Source of the DNA: Gracilibacillus halophilus YIM-C55.5
Lineage (GTDB): Bacteria > Bacillota > Bacilli > Bacillales > Amphibacillaceae
DNA length: 54,203 nucleotides
Direction of reading: 5' to 3'
Assembly (NCBI RefSeq): GCF_000359605.1
Contig: NZ_APML01000024.1
Span: 1 to 54,203 of the forward strand
Notes under the pieces: model-generated
What the model saw: only the letters and a program-made list of their open reading frames with translations
Databases searched by the model: none
What the model was told of the DNA's origin: nothing
Part shown: positions 6,462 to 14,345 of the stretch, piece by piece
How positions within the stretch are numbered: position 1 is the stretch's first letter
Layout of the letters: each line of letters starts with the position of its first letter
Program-made: the position numbers and the translations under genes

Positions 6462-6775
6462 TGGCTTGGATTTCTTTAATTATTGCTGGTATATTTGAAA
6501 TGTTTGGTGTATTAATGATTCATAAAGTTCATCAAAACCCGAACGTAAATACTGTTATACTTCTAATGTTCGGATTTACAGGAAGTTTTCTTTTCTTAGC
6601 GCTTGCCATGCGTTCTTTACCGATGGGGACGTCTTATGCAGTTTGGACAGGTATCGGTGCGTCGGGGGCAGCAATCATGGGAATGATCATATACGGTGAA
6701 TCACGGAATTGGAAAAGAGTTCTATTCATAGCTTTGATTCTTACTGCAACGATTGGGCTAAAACTTACTTCATAA
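6461..6775 (+). CDS. gdnD: Guanidinium exporter, SMR family subunit (YkkD-type)
   Basis: 104 residues with four predicted membrane helices. The conserved charged residue is E13 (GIFEMFGV), with GTSYAVWTGIGASGA and IYGES motifs of the SMR family. The start is coupled to gdnC by TAATG. Paired SMR subunits of this kind form heterodimeric exporters in the cytoplasmic membrane. An intrinsic terminator follows 13 bases after the stop, so the operon holds just these two genes. Confidence 0.93.
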   Translation: MAWISLIIAGIFEMFGVLMIHKVHQNPNVNTVILLMFGFTGSFLFLALAMRSLPMGTSYAVWTGIGASGAAIMGMIIYGESRNWKRVLFIALILTATIGLKLTS

Positions 6776-6788
6776 ACATGCAATAACT

Positions 6789-6824
6789 AACCGTCGATCC
6801 CATATTTGATCGACGGTTGTTTTA
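6789..6824 (+). terminator. Terminator of gdnCD
   Basis: Perfect 11-bp stem AACCGTCGATC (6789-6799) with its complement at 6808-6818, then a T-rich tail. Confidence 0.9.
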
Positions 6825-6835
6825 TAAATGATAAT

Positions 6836-7318
6836 CTATACAGCACAATATGTTGCGCATTTGTATTCATCGAACATCGTTGGTATACCCATTAGTTTTA
6901 ACAAATCGAATGTGGATTGATTGGCTTCCACTAAAATTTCGATACCATACCGACATGCTTCTAAAATTAATTGTACGAGTGAACGAATGCCTGTTGTATC
7001 AAAAAAGCCGAGATGAATTAAGTTAATATTTAATTGATTCATACTTCCTAGCATATCTTTCTTAGATTCTAAATAAGAGTAAATCTTCTCAGAAGTCATC
7101 ATATCTAATTGACCATTCAATTCCAATAACAATGTTGAACCATTAATTACATCAATAATTGTCAGTTCTGAACGTTCTTTCTTTTGATAGTGTGTAACAA
7201 ATTGGTCTAATTCTTGGCTTTGTTTTAATGTTTCTTCGGATGTAAACGCGTGATCTTTGGCCACAGCATATAGTTCCTCTTGCTTTTGATGATATAAATC
7301 GGATAGTGAAAATAACAT
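6836..7318 (-). CDS. Spo0E-like motif fused to a STAS domain
   Basis: 160 residues from the ATG at 7316-7318, which follows AAAGGGG by 8 bases; an upstream ATG at 7348 has no ribosome-binding site. Residues about 7-48 read as a Spo0E-type helical hairpin ending in SQELDQFV (SQELD at 34-38), the signature of Spo0E aspartyl-phosphate phosphatases that dephosphorylate Spo0A-P. Residues about 53-155 are a STAS domain (LLLELNGQLD, GFFDTTGIRSLVQLILEA), with Thr at the place where SpoIIAA has its phosphorylated Ser. No membrane segment. The fusion suggests a link between the sporulation phosphorelay and partner-switching; this is inference. It is convergent with gdnCD. Confidence 0.8.
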   Translation of the reverse strand: MLFSLSDLYHQKQEELYAVAKDHAFTSEETLKQSQELDQFVTHYQKKERSELTIIDVINGSTLLLELNGQLDMMTSEKIYSYLESKKDMLGSMNQLNINLIHLGFFDTTGIRSLVQLILEACRYGIEILVEANQSTFDLLKLMGIPTMFDEYKCATYCAV

Positions 7319-7470
7319 AAAGTGAGACCCCTTTATTAACATATACATTATGCTTTACTGAATAAATAGTACTAAAATTTCAAAAAAATAGCAAGTATGT
7401 TTCATTAATTTTTTTCCTTAAAATCGGAAAAAACAAACATTTTGTCACATATTTTTTAAAATATAGACGA

Positions 7471-7510
7471 AAAAAGCCTTCCCAATTAAAAATATTGAGA
7501 AGGCTTTTTT
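7471..7510 (-). terminator. Terminator of the sdhCAB operon
   Basis: Stem of about 12 bp (AAAAAAGCCTTC with GAGAAGGCTTTTTT) located 10 bases after the sdhB stop; it can act on both strands. Confidence 0.85.
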
Positions 7511-7519
7511 GAACATAAG

Positions 7520-8281
7520 TTAATGAGCATAATCACTACCGAAGAAGTTTTTAAACGACTGGATATTTGTTTCTCGATTCATTGCCGCAATGGATGTTGT
7601 TAGAGGAATTCCTTTCGGGCAAACTTGTACGCAATTTTGTGAATTACCGCATCCAGAAATGCCTCCATCTTCCATTAAAGCCTCTAAACGTTCACTTTTA
7701 TTCATTTCTCCGGTTGGGTGAGAGTTAAATAAGCGAGCTTGTGATAGAGCAGCTGGCCCAATGAAATCAGAGTCACTATTTACATTCGGACATGCTTCCA
7801 AACAAACGCCACATGTCATACATTTTGATAGTTCGTAAGCCCACTGACGTTTCTTTTCAGGCATTCTTGGTCCAGGACCGAGGTCGTGTGTACCGTCAAT
7901 TGGAATCCATGCTTTCACTTTTTTCAAGGAATCAAACATTCGACTGCGATCTACGACTAAATCACGCTCTACTGGGAACGTTGACATTGGCTCGATACGT
8001 ATTGGCTGTTCTAATTGATCAACCAAGGTCGAACAAGCTTGTCTTGGTTCACCATTAATCACCATAGAACAAGCACCGCATACTTCCTCAAGACAATTTG
8101 ATTCCCAATTAACAGGTGATGTCTTCTTACCATTAGCAGTGATGGGGTATTTCTGTGTTTCCATCAATACGGAGATAATATTCATATTTTTACGATAATT
8201 GATCTCAAACGTCTCATCATAAGGTTCAGCATTTGGGTTATCTTGACGCTTAACAATAAACGTAAGCTTTTCTTGTGCCAT
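7520..8281 (-). CDS. sdhB: Succinate dehydrogenase iron-sulfur subunit
   Basis: 253 residues, the usual length for Bacillus SdhB. It carries electrons from SdhA to the membrane cytochrome. The [2Fe-2S] ligands are C63, C68, C71 and C83 (NCLEEVCGAC and QAC). The C-terminal half has CMTCGVCLEACP and CGNSQNCVQVCPKGIP for the [4Fe-4S] and [3Fe-4S] clusters. It is the last gene of sdhCAB, 19 bases after sdhA, and is followed by a terminator. Confidence 0.97.
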   Translation of the reverse strand: MAQEKLTFIVKRQDNPNAEPYDETFEINYRKNMNIISVLMETQKYPITANGKKTSPVNWESNCLEEVCGACSMVINGEPRQACSTLVDQLEQPIRIEPMSTFPVERDLVVDRSRMFDSLKKVKAWIPIDGTHDLGPGPRMPEKKRQWAYELSKCMTCGVCLEACPNVNSDSDFIGPAALSQARLFNSHPTGEMNKSERLEALMEDGGISGCGNSQNCVQVCPKGIPLTTSIAAMNRETNIQSFKNFFGSDYAH

Positions 8282-8300
8282 CTTCCTCTACCCCCTTTTT

Positions 8301-10055
8301 TTACTTTTGTTGACTATAATCTCGTTTTCTAGGTTCAATTAACGACACGTCGACATCTTCATATTCAAAAGTCGGGTCTTGTTTTTCCGGATCAAACGAA
8401 GCTTTTGTCGTCTTCAACCACTCTTCATCATTACGATCTGGGAATTCTGGTTTATAGTGTGCACCACGGCTTTCGTTACGATTATATGCTCCCAATGTAA
8501 TGACCCGTGCCAAGTGCAACATATTTTTCAATTGTCGAGTAAACATTACGCCCTGATTATTCCAACGGGATGTATCATTGATGTTGATGTTTTCCCAACG
8601 ATCTAATAATTCTTGGATTTTTTCATCTGTCTTTAATAGTTTTTCATTATCACGTACAACGGTCACATTATCTGTCATTAATTGACCGAGTTCTTTATGA
8701 ATTTGATAGGCATTTTCTTCACCACTATCCATCGAAAGCAATTGTTCAAAATATTCTTCTTCCTCTTTGATTTTCTGATCAAATAAAGTGGAAGGAACAT
8801 CATCAATGGTCTTATCAAGTCCTTCAATGTATTCGATGGCATTTGGACCAGCAACCATACCACCATAAATCGAAGAAAGTAATGAATTCGCGCCTAGACG
8901 ATTGGCACCGTGTTGTGTATAATCACACTCGCCCGCAGCAAAGATCCCTGGGATGTTCGTCATTTGGTCATAATCAACATAAAGACCGCCCATTGAGTAA
9001 TGAACTGCAGGGAAAATCTTCATCGGCACTTTACGTGGATCTTCACCGACGAATTTTTCATAAATTTCAATAATACCGCCTAACTTCACATCCAATTCTT
9101 TTGGATCTTTATGCGACAAGTCAAGGTATACCATGTTTTCGCCATTGATACCGAGCTTCTGATTCACACAGACATCAAAAATTTCACGTGTCGCGATATC
9201 GCGTGGCACTAGGTTTCCGTATGCTGGATACTTTTCTTCTAAGAAATACCAAGGTTCTCCGTCCTTATATGTCCAAATACGTCCACCTTCCCCACGTGCG
9301 GATTCACTCATTAGGCGGAGTTTATCATCACCGGGAATCGCAGTTGGGTGGATTTGAATGAATTCACCATTCGCATAAATCGCACCTTGCTGATAAAGTG
9401 TCGCAGCAGCTGATCCAGTATTAATAACCGAGTTCGTTGATTTACCAAAGATAATACCAGGGCCACCCGATGCAAAGATCGTTGCATCAGCTTTAAATGC
9501 TTTCATTTCATGCGACTTTATATTTTGCCCGATAATTCCACGGCCAATACCCTCATCATCTATGATCGCTGAAATAAACTCCCAGCTTTCATATTTCGTA
9601 ACCAAGCCTTCCACTTCAAAACGGCGCACCTGCTCGTCCAATGCGTAAAGTAATTGTTGTCCAGTTGTTGCACCTGCATATGCCGTACGGTGATGCTGTG
9701 TACCACCAAAACGACGAAAGTGTAATAATCCTTCTGATGTACGGTTAAACATAACACCCATGCGATCGAGCATATGTATGATGCTCGGTGCTGCGTCACA
9801 CATCGCCTTTACTGGTGGCTGATTGGCAAGAAAGTCCCCACCATAAACAGTATCATCAAAATGCTCCCATGGAGAGTCGCCTTCCCCCATCGTATTTACT
9901 GCACCGTTAATCCCGCCTTGTGCACAAACAGAGTGAGACCGTTTGACAGGTACAATCGATAATAGATCAACATGGTAGCCTGCTTCTGCTGCTTTTATGG
10001 TGGCCATTAGTCCTGCAAGACCACCACCTACAACGACAATATTTCGATCACTCAT
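8301..10055 (-). CDS. sdhA: Succinate dehydrogenase flavoprotein subunit
   Basis: About 584 residues. It oxidises succinate to fumarate and feeds electrons to SdhB and menaquinone at the inner face of the membrane. It has an N-terminal FAD-binding motif (VVVGGGLAGL), the His of HSVCAQGGING that covalently binds FAD, and the catalytic stretch SESARGEGGRIW. The ATG at 10053-10055 (MSDRNIVV) fits family starts; a GTG four codons earlier abuts the GAAGGA and is less likely. Ends close to sdhB in the operon. Confidence 0.97.
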   Translation of the reverse strand: MSDRNIVVVGGGLAGLMATIKAAEAGYHVDLLSIVPVKRSHSVCAQGGINGAVNTMGEGDSPWEHFDDTVYGGDFLANQPPVKAMCDAAPSIIHMLDRMGVMFNRTSEGLLHFRRFGGTQHHRTAYAGATTGQQLLYALDEQVRRFEVEGLVTKYESWEFISAIIDDEGIGRGIIGQNIKSHEMKAFKADATIFASGGPGIIFGKSTNSVINTGSAAATLYQQGAIYANGEFIQIHPTAIPGDDKLRLMSESARGEGGRIWTYKDGEPWYFLEEKYPAYGNLVPRDIATREIFDVCVNQKLGINGENMVYLDLSHKDPKELDVKLGGIIEIYEKFVGEDPRKVPMKIFPAVHYSMGGLYVDYDQMTNIPGIFAAGECDYTQHGANRLGANSLLSSIYGGMVAGPNAIEYIEGLDKTIDDVPSTLFDQKIKEEEEYFEQLLSMDSGEENAYQIHKELGQLMTDNVTVVRDNEKLLKTDEKIQELLDRWENININDTSRWNNQGVMFTRQLKNMLHLARVITLGAYNRNESRGAHYKPEFPDRNDEEWLKTTKASFDPEKQDPTFEYEDVDVSLIEPRKRDYSQQK

Positions 10056-10097
10056 TCCTCTACTCACTCCTTCTGTTTCTCATCCTTTACGTCTACC

Positions 10098-10706
10098 TTA
10101 TACGAAGGCAAATAAAGCGCGGATGCCTAAGTATGTTACTGCTAAGAAAATTAAAATCGTAGCATAGGTTGCCATTTTTTGTGAACGAGGAGTCACAGTA
10201 ATTCCCCAACTCACTAAGAAACTCCATAATCCATTGGCAAAATGGAATGTTGTTGAAATAATACCTAATACATAAAAAGCAAACATAACCGGACTAGCTA
10301 AAATCGTTTCCATTAAGCTGTAGTCCAATTCTTCGGTTCCTAATCCTATTTGCACACGTGTTTCCCATACATGCCACACAATAAATACAAGCGTAACAAT
10401 ACCTGTAATTCGCTGTAAGAAAAACATCCAGTTACGGAAGTAGCCATAACGTGTCACATTGTTTTTCGCAACGAACACAATATAAACGCCTAATACCGCA
10501 TGAAACAAAATAGGAAGGAAAATAATAAAGATTTCTAACAATATTCGAAACGGTAAATCGTGCATAAATGACGCTGCTTTGTTAAAACTTTCCGGGCCAT
10601 ATACAGCAAAATGGTTCACAAATAAATGCTGTATTAAGAAGATACCAATGGGTACCACGCCAAGAAGTGAATGCAGCCTACGATAAAAGAACTCCCTATT
10701 CTCCAC
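10098..10706 (-). CDS. sdhC: Succinate dehydrogenase cytochrome b558 subunit
   Basis: 202 residues with five predicted membrane helices; several His residues (HSLLG, FLIQHLF, FHAVLG, VWHVWE, FHFANG) fit the di-heme b558 type of Bacillus. It anchors SdhAB and reduces menaquinone. It starts with GTG behind GAGGGGGG. First gene of sdhCAB; divergent from yslB, as in B. subtilis. Confidence 0.95.
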   Translation of the reverse strand: MENREFFYRRLHSLLGVVPIGIFLIQHLFVNHFAVYGPESFNKAASFMHDLPFRILLEIFIIFLPILFHAVLGVYIVFVAKNNVTRYGYFRNWMFFLQRITGIVTLVFIVWHVWETRVQIGLGTEELDYSLMETILASPVMFAFYVLGIISTTFHFANGLWSFLVSWGITVTPRSQKMATYATILIFLAVTYLGIRALFAFV

Positions 10707-11012
10707 CTTTATGTACCCCCCTCAATTATGAGATCTGTTCCTTACTATCATATACGATTTCCCACTTTTTAAAAGCGCTTTACATTTTTTATATATGACT
10801 TCACGATATAGTAAACCGCTTTAATTTCTTATGTATAGCAAGAAATACGTATATTACCAGTCACAACTATTGTACTTCTATCCGCATAAAGCGTCAAGAA
10901 AACGAAATCTTTTCTTCGTCATACATTTGAAATGAAGCAAAAGAAGGATTGCCTTTTTATGCGAAAAAGAGGATAATAGTATCGTAGTTTATCGTAAGAG
11001 AGGGGAACAATC
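10707..11012. other. Divergent control region sdhC / yslB
   Basis: 306 bases without a gene. A yslB promoter is visible at 10949-10977. On the sdhC side the DNA is AT-rich with a -10-like TATGAT near 10749, but no good -35. A palindrome AAAGCGCTTT at about 10772 resembles half a CcpA site but does not fit the cre consensus. Confidence 0.5.
10949..10977 (+). promoter_or_regulatory. SigA-type promoter of yslB
   Basis: TTGCCT (10949-10954), 17-base spacer, GATAAT (10972-10977), about 35 bases before the TTG start of yslB. Confidence 0.6.
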
Positions 11013-11441
11013 TTGGGACAGAAACAAACCAACGTTGCAACCATTTTAGCAAATTTACATTCAACAAATAGCGGTTATGATGTGTTACGTTATTTCTGCT
11101 TACCAGATATGCTTGGTAAAGAAGCCGATATGGTGCTATACATGATGGGAAAAAACTTAGCCAGACAAAGTGAATGTGCAACAACTCAAGAGATTCAAGA
11201 ATTTTTCCGCCATACGGGCTGGGGGGAATTACTTCTTACAACTGAAAAACGTAAAGGTTATCAGTTTATTCTTGAAGGAGAAGTAGTACAAGCAAGAATT
11301 GAAACGATTCAAGCGATTGAGTTTTACCTTGAGTCTGGATTTTTAGCCGAATCATTAACGATGATCGATAACAATCAGTACGAGTGCTTTGTTGACCTGA
11401 AGCAAGATCACGCCAAACTTGAAGTGATAACGAGTTCATGA
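11013..11441 (+). CDS. yslB: YslB family protein (DUF2507)
   Basis: 142 residues, cytoplasmic, starting with TTG 7 bases behind GAGGGG. Features match the DUF2507 family: VLRYFCLPDMLGKEADMVLY near the start and GWGELLLTTEKRKGYQF in the middle. Its location between sdhC and uvrC is the same as in B. subtilis, which supports the identity. The function of the family is not established. A hairpin terminator follows. Confidence 0.88.
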   Translation: MGQKQTNVATILANLHSTNSGYDVLRYFCLPDMLGKEADMVLYMMGKNLARQSECATTQEIQEFFRHTGWGELLLTTEKRKGYQFILEGEVVQARIETIQAIEFYLESGFLAESLTMIDNNQYECFVDLKQDHAKLEVITSS

Positions 11442-11454
11442 TATAGATTTCAAA

Positions 11455-11503
11455 ACCTCTGTTTGAAGTATAACATCAATGGCTACTACAAACAGAGGCT
11501 TTT
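11455..11503. terminator. Shared terminator between yslB and uvrC
   Basis: CCTCTGTTTG (11456-11465) pairs with CAAACAGAGG (11489-11498) and is followed by CTTTT. The convergent genes on both sides could both use it. Confidence 0.75.
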
Positions 11504-11530
11504 ACATCACTAGATTGAACAAATCCACTT

Positions 11531-13312
11531 CTATTCATCTTGTTTTTGAAAATGATCTATAATATTTTCAGCAATCGATGCTGGCAATCCTAACTTCGTC
11601 AAATCTGATTTTTCTGCCTTCTTAATTTCATTCAACGATTTAAAATGGGTTAATAACAGTGTCTTTCGCTTGTTTCCTATTCCTGAAATCTCATCCAATT
11701 CAGAGCGAAATGCGCTTTTTCCTCGTAATTGACGATGAAAAGAAATCGCAAATCGATGCACTTCATCTTGGATGCGTTGAATGAGATAAAATTCTTGTGA
11801 ACGACGATCCATCGGCACCGCTTCTGGGGGATCGCCGTACAACAATTCACTTGTTCGGTGTTTTTCATCTTTGGCTAATCCACACAATGGTATATCTAAA
11901 CCGAGTTCATTGGCTAGTACATCTTCTGCCGCTGACATTTGGCCTTTTGATCCATCTACCATAATTAAATCCGGTAATGGCAAGCCTTCTTTTAATACTC
12001 TCGTATATCGTCTACGGATTACTTCCCGCATCGTTTCATAATCATCAGGACCTTCCACTTGCTTAATTTTATATTTACGATATTCTTTCTTTGCTGGTTT
12101 TCCATCGATGAAAACAACCATCGCTGAAACGGGATCCACCCCTTGAATATTTGAATTATCAAATGCCTCAATCCGATGAGGGGTTTCAATATGCAATTGG
12201 TTCCCAAGACGTTCTACCGCTCGAATGGTTCGTTCTTCATCCCGTTCGATCAAGCTGAATTTTTCATTTAAGGCAATTTCAGCATTTTTCCCTGCTAATT
12301 CCACTAATTCTTTCTTTCTTCCTCTCATCGGAATATGAACATCAACTTCCAACAATTCTTTTAATAAATCAATTTCAGTAGGTACCGGGACTAAGATTTG
12401 TTTGGGCTTTGGATGGTGATGATGTAAATAAAAGCTTCCCACGAAACTTAAAAATGTCTCTTCCGCATCATCAAAAAATGGAAAGATCGATACATCACGT
12501 TCAATTAATTTGCCCTGACGAACGAAAAATACTTGAACACACATCCACCCTTTATCATAACGATAATTGAAGATATCACGATCAACTTGATCAGTCATCG
12601 TCATTTTTTGTTTTTCCATGACGGATTCGATATGATCAATTAAGTCACGCACTTCTTTAGCACGTTCAAAGTTTAAGTCCTCGGATGCTTCATACATCTG
12701 CTGTTTTAGTTCCTGTTTAATCTGGGTATGTCCATTGTTTAAAAAGCTTGTAATCTCTTGAACAATTTTTTTATATTCATCAGATGAAGGAGGATCATCG
12801 GCACATGCTAAGCACTGTCCCATATGATAGTATAAGCAATGACGTCCACTCGGATTCTTACATTTTCGTAATGGATAAAGGCGGTCGAGTAGACGCTTCG
12901 TTTCCTTGGCAGCCATCACATTGGGATAAGGACCAAAATATTTACCTGTTTTCCGATTCACTTGACGCGTAATTAATAAACGTGGATGTCTTTCATTCGT
13001 AATTTTCAAGTACGGATAGGATTTGTCATCTTTTAATAAAACATTATATTTTGGATCATACTTTTTAATTAAATTCATTTCTAATATAAGTGCTTCTATT
13101 TCGGAGGAAGTCACGATATACTCAAAGTCTTGGATTTCTCGGACCAATCGTTGGGTTTTCTGATCATTCGCTCCAGTAAAATAAGAGCGAACGCGGTTTT
13201 TTAATATTTTGGATTTTCCGACGTAAATAATCGTGCCATGTCGGTCTTTCATTAAATAACAACCAGGCTGTGCTGGCAATACAGCTAATTTTTGCTGAAT
13301 GTTATCATTCAA
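11531..13312 (-). CDS. uvrC: Excinuclease ABC subunit C
   Basis: 593 residues from the TTG at 13310-13312, which follows GAAGGTGGTGA and yields the family start [13 protein letters not shown]; the longer open frame upstream runs through a terminator and is not used. UvrC makes both incisions in nucleotide excision repair with UvrAB. Domains: GIY-YIG nuclease (residues about 12-95, GCYLMKD and [10 protein letters not shown]), UvrBC coiled coil (about 200-240), RNase H-like endonuclease (DNSNIQG, MVVFIDG) and C-terminal HhH pair ([10 protein letters not shown]). Next to trxA, as in B. subtilis. Confidence 0.96.
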   Translation of the reverse strand: MNDNIQQKLAVLPAQPGCYLMKDRHGTIIYVGKSKILKNRVRSYFTGANDQKTQRLVREIQDFEYIVTSSEIEALILEMNLIKKYDPKYNVLLKDDKSYPYLKITNERHPRLLITRQVNRKTGKYFGPYPNVMAAKETKRLLDRLYPLRKCKNPSGRHCLYYHMGQCLACADDPPSSDEYKKIVQEITSFLNNGHTQIKQELKQQMYEASEDLNFERAKEVRDLIDHIESVMEKQKMTMTDQVDRDIFNYRYDKGWMCVQVFFVRQGKLIERDVSIFPFFDDAEETFLSFVGSFYLHHHHPKPKQILVPVPTEIDLLKELLEVDVHIPMRGRKKELVELAGKNAEIALNEKFSLIERDEERTIRAVERLGNQLHIETPHRIEAFDNSNIQGVDPVSAMVVFIDGKPAKKEYRKYKIKQVEGPDDYETMREVIRRRYTRVLKEGLPLPDLIMVDGSKGQMSAAEDVLANELGLDIPLCGLAKDEKHRTSELLYGDPPEAVPMDRRSQEFYLIQRIQDEVHRFAISFHRQLRGKSAFRSELDEISGIGNKRKTLLLTHFKSLNEIKKAEKSDLTKLGLPASIAENIIDHFQKQDE

Positions 13313-13345
13313 GATGTCACCACCTTCGACAATCATTTGGGCAAA

Positions 13346-13388
13346 ACAATCCCTTACTAAAGACATAATAGCAATAGTAAGGGATTGT
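13346..13388 (-). terminator. Terminator after trxA
   Basis: ACAATCCCTTACTA and its complement form a 14-bp stem followed by TTTT on the minus strand, between trxA and uvrC. Confidence 0.75.
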
Positions 13389-13416
13389 GTCATCTTCTTT
13401 TTCAATTGTTTATCAA

Positions 13417-13731
13417 TTATGCGTGCTTATTAATTAATTCAACAAGCGCTTCTTTTGGCTGATAACCAACAACTTGATCTACAACTTCTCCATCTTTAAA
13501 AAGAAGTAATGTCGGAATGCTCATGACACCATAGTTACCAGCTGTTTCTTGATTATTGTCTACATCCAGCTTTACGATCTTCACTTGATCGCTCATTTCA
13601 CTATCAATTTCTTCTAACACAGGAGCAATCATTTTACAAGGACCGCACCAGTCAGCCCAGAAATCGGCAAGAACTAACCCTTCACTTGTCTCTGTATTAA
13701 AAGTACTATCACTAGCATGTGCGATAGTCAT
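13417..13731 (-). CDS. trxA: Thioredoxin
   Basis: 104 residues from the ATG at 13729-13731, with AAAGGAGG 7 bases upstream. The active site WCGPCK has the redox Cys pair C29 and C32. It is followed by the cis-Pro (SIPTLLLF) and the [12 protein letters not shown] helix typical of bacterial thioredoxin. It reduces protein disulfides and ribonucleotide reductase in the cytoplasm. The neighbour uvrC matches B. subtilis order. Confidence 0.97.
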   Translation of the reverse strand: MTIAHASDSTFNTETSEGLVLADFWADWCGPCKMIAPVLEEIDSEMSDQVKIVKLDVDNNQETAGNYGVMSIPTLLLFKDGEVVDQVVGYQPKEALVELINKHA

Positions 13732-13827
13732 ATTTATTCCTCCTTTTAGCTTTCCTAGATTTCTTTCCAAGTATAACATTCACGAAAAAAGACTACCTAA
13801 TACTTTGCTTATAATCATATATTCCCA

Positions 13828-13905
13828 TCATGAGAAAATATAAAACATCCCTAATACAAAAAATATAACAGCGATGATCATTAAAATGTAGGCTAATGTT
13901 TTCAA
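13828..13905 (-). CDS. 25-residue single-span membrane peptide
   Basis: TTG start 6 bases behind GGGAGTG, 12 bases after the yshE stop, encoding MKTLAYILMIIAVIFFVLG followed by MFYIFS. The whole peptide is one hydrophobic helix with a single N-terminal Lys. The ribosome-binding site and tight spacing suggest co-translation with YshE. I know of no described protein for it; a family check in related genomes would decide. Confidence 0.45.
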   Translation of the reverse strand: MKTLAYILMIIAVIFFVLGMFYIFS

Positions 13906-13917
13906 CAGGTACACTCC

Positions 13918-14325
13918 CTATCCAATGCTTGATCCGATCACAAATGAAAGTCCAACTGATATCACCATCGAGATGAAACCAACGGCACGATTGTCATCTT
14001 CGATTTCTTTATCTATTTTATAAGTAGGGGTCAAAAATTCAAAAATAAAATAGCCGATCAACAATAACAGAAAGCCAAAAGCTCCCCAAGTCATACTCTG
14101 TAATAACGAATCATTGTGTTCAATGGAATAACGGAATATATTTGTGATCCCAAAGATTTTACCACCAGTTGCCATGGCAACACTCAGATTTCCTCGTTTA
14201 ATTTCCTCCCAATTTTTATAAGATGTAACCAGTTCAAAGATCACTAGGAAAACAATCATACATAGAATGGCTACACTATATCTCGCGGCTGTATCAACAA
14301 ACACATTTCCCCAAAAATCAGTCAT
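13918..14325 (-). CDS. yshE: DUF350 membrane protein (YshE)
   Basis: 135 residues with four predicted membrane helices, including WGAFGFLLLLIGYFIFEFLT in the third and GFISMVISVGLSFVIGSSIG at the end. The GNLSVAMATGGKIFGI segment is typical of DUF350 (UPF0719) proteins. It lies 20 bases downstream of mutS2, as yshE follows mutSB in B. subtilis. Function unknown. Confidence 0.85.
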   Translation of the reverse strand: MTDFWGNVFVDTAARYSVAILCMIVFLVIFELVTSYKNWEEIKRGNLSVAMATGGKIFGITNIFRYSIEHNDSLLQSMTWGAFGFLLLLIGYFIFEFLTPTYKIDKEIEDDNRAVGFISMVISVGLSFVIGSSIG

Positions 14326-14345
14326 GCTATCCTCTCCCTACAACG

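Noticed and set aside
10765..10785. cre site in front of sdhC
   Set aside because: The AAAGCGCTTT palindrome has the central CG out of register with the cre pattern; only half of the site fits.
11013..11184. Minus-strand frame over the start of yslB
   Set aside because: Antisense to a conserved gene with correct ribosome-binding site and promoter; composition is that of a shadow frame.
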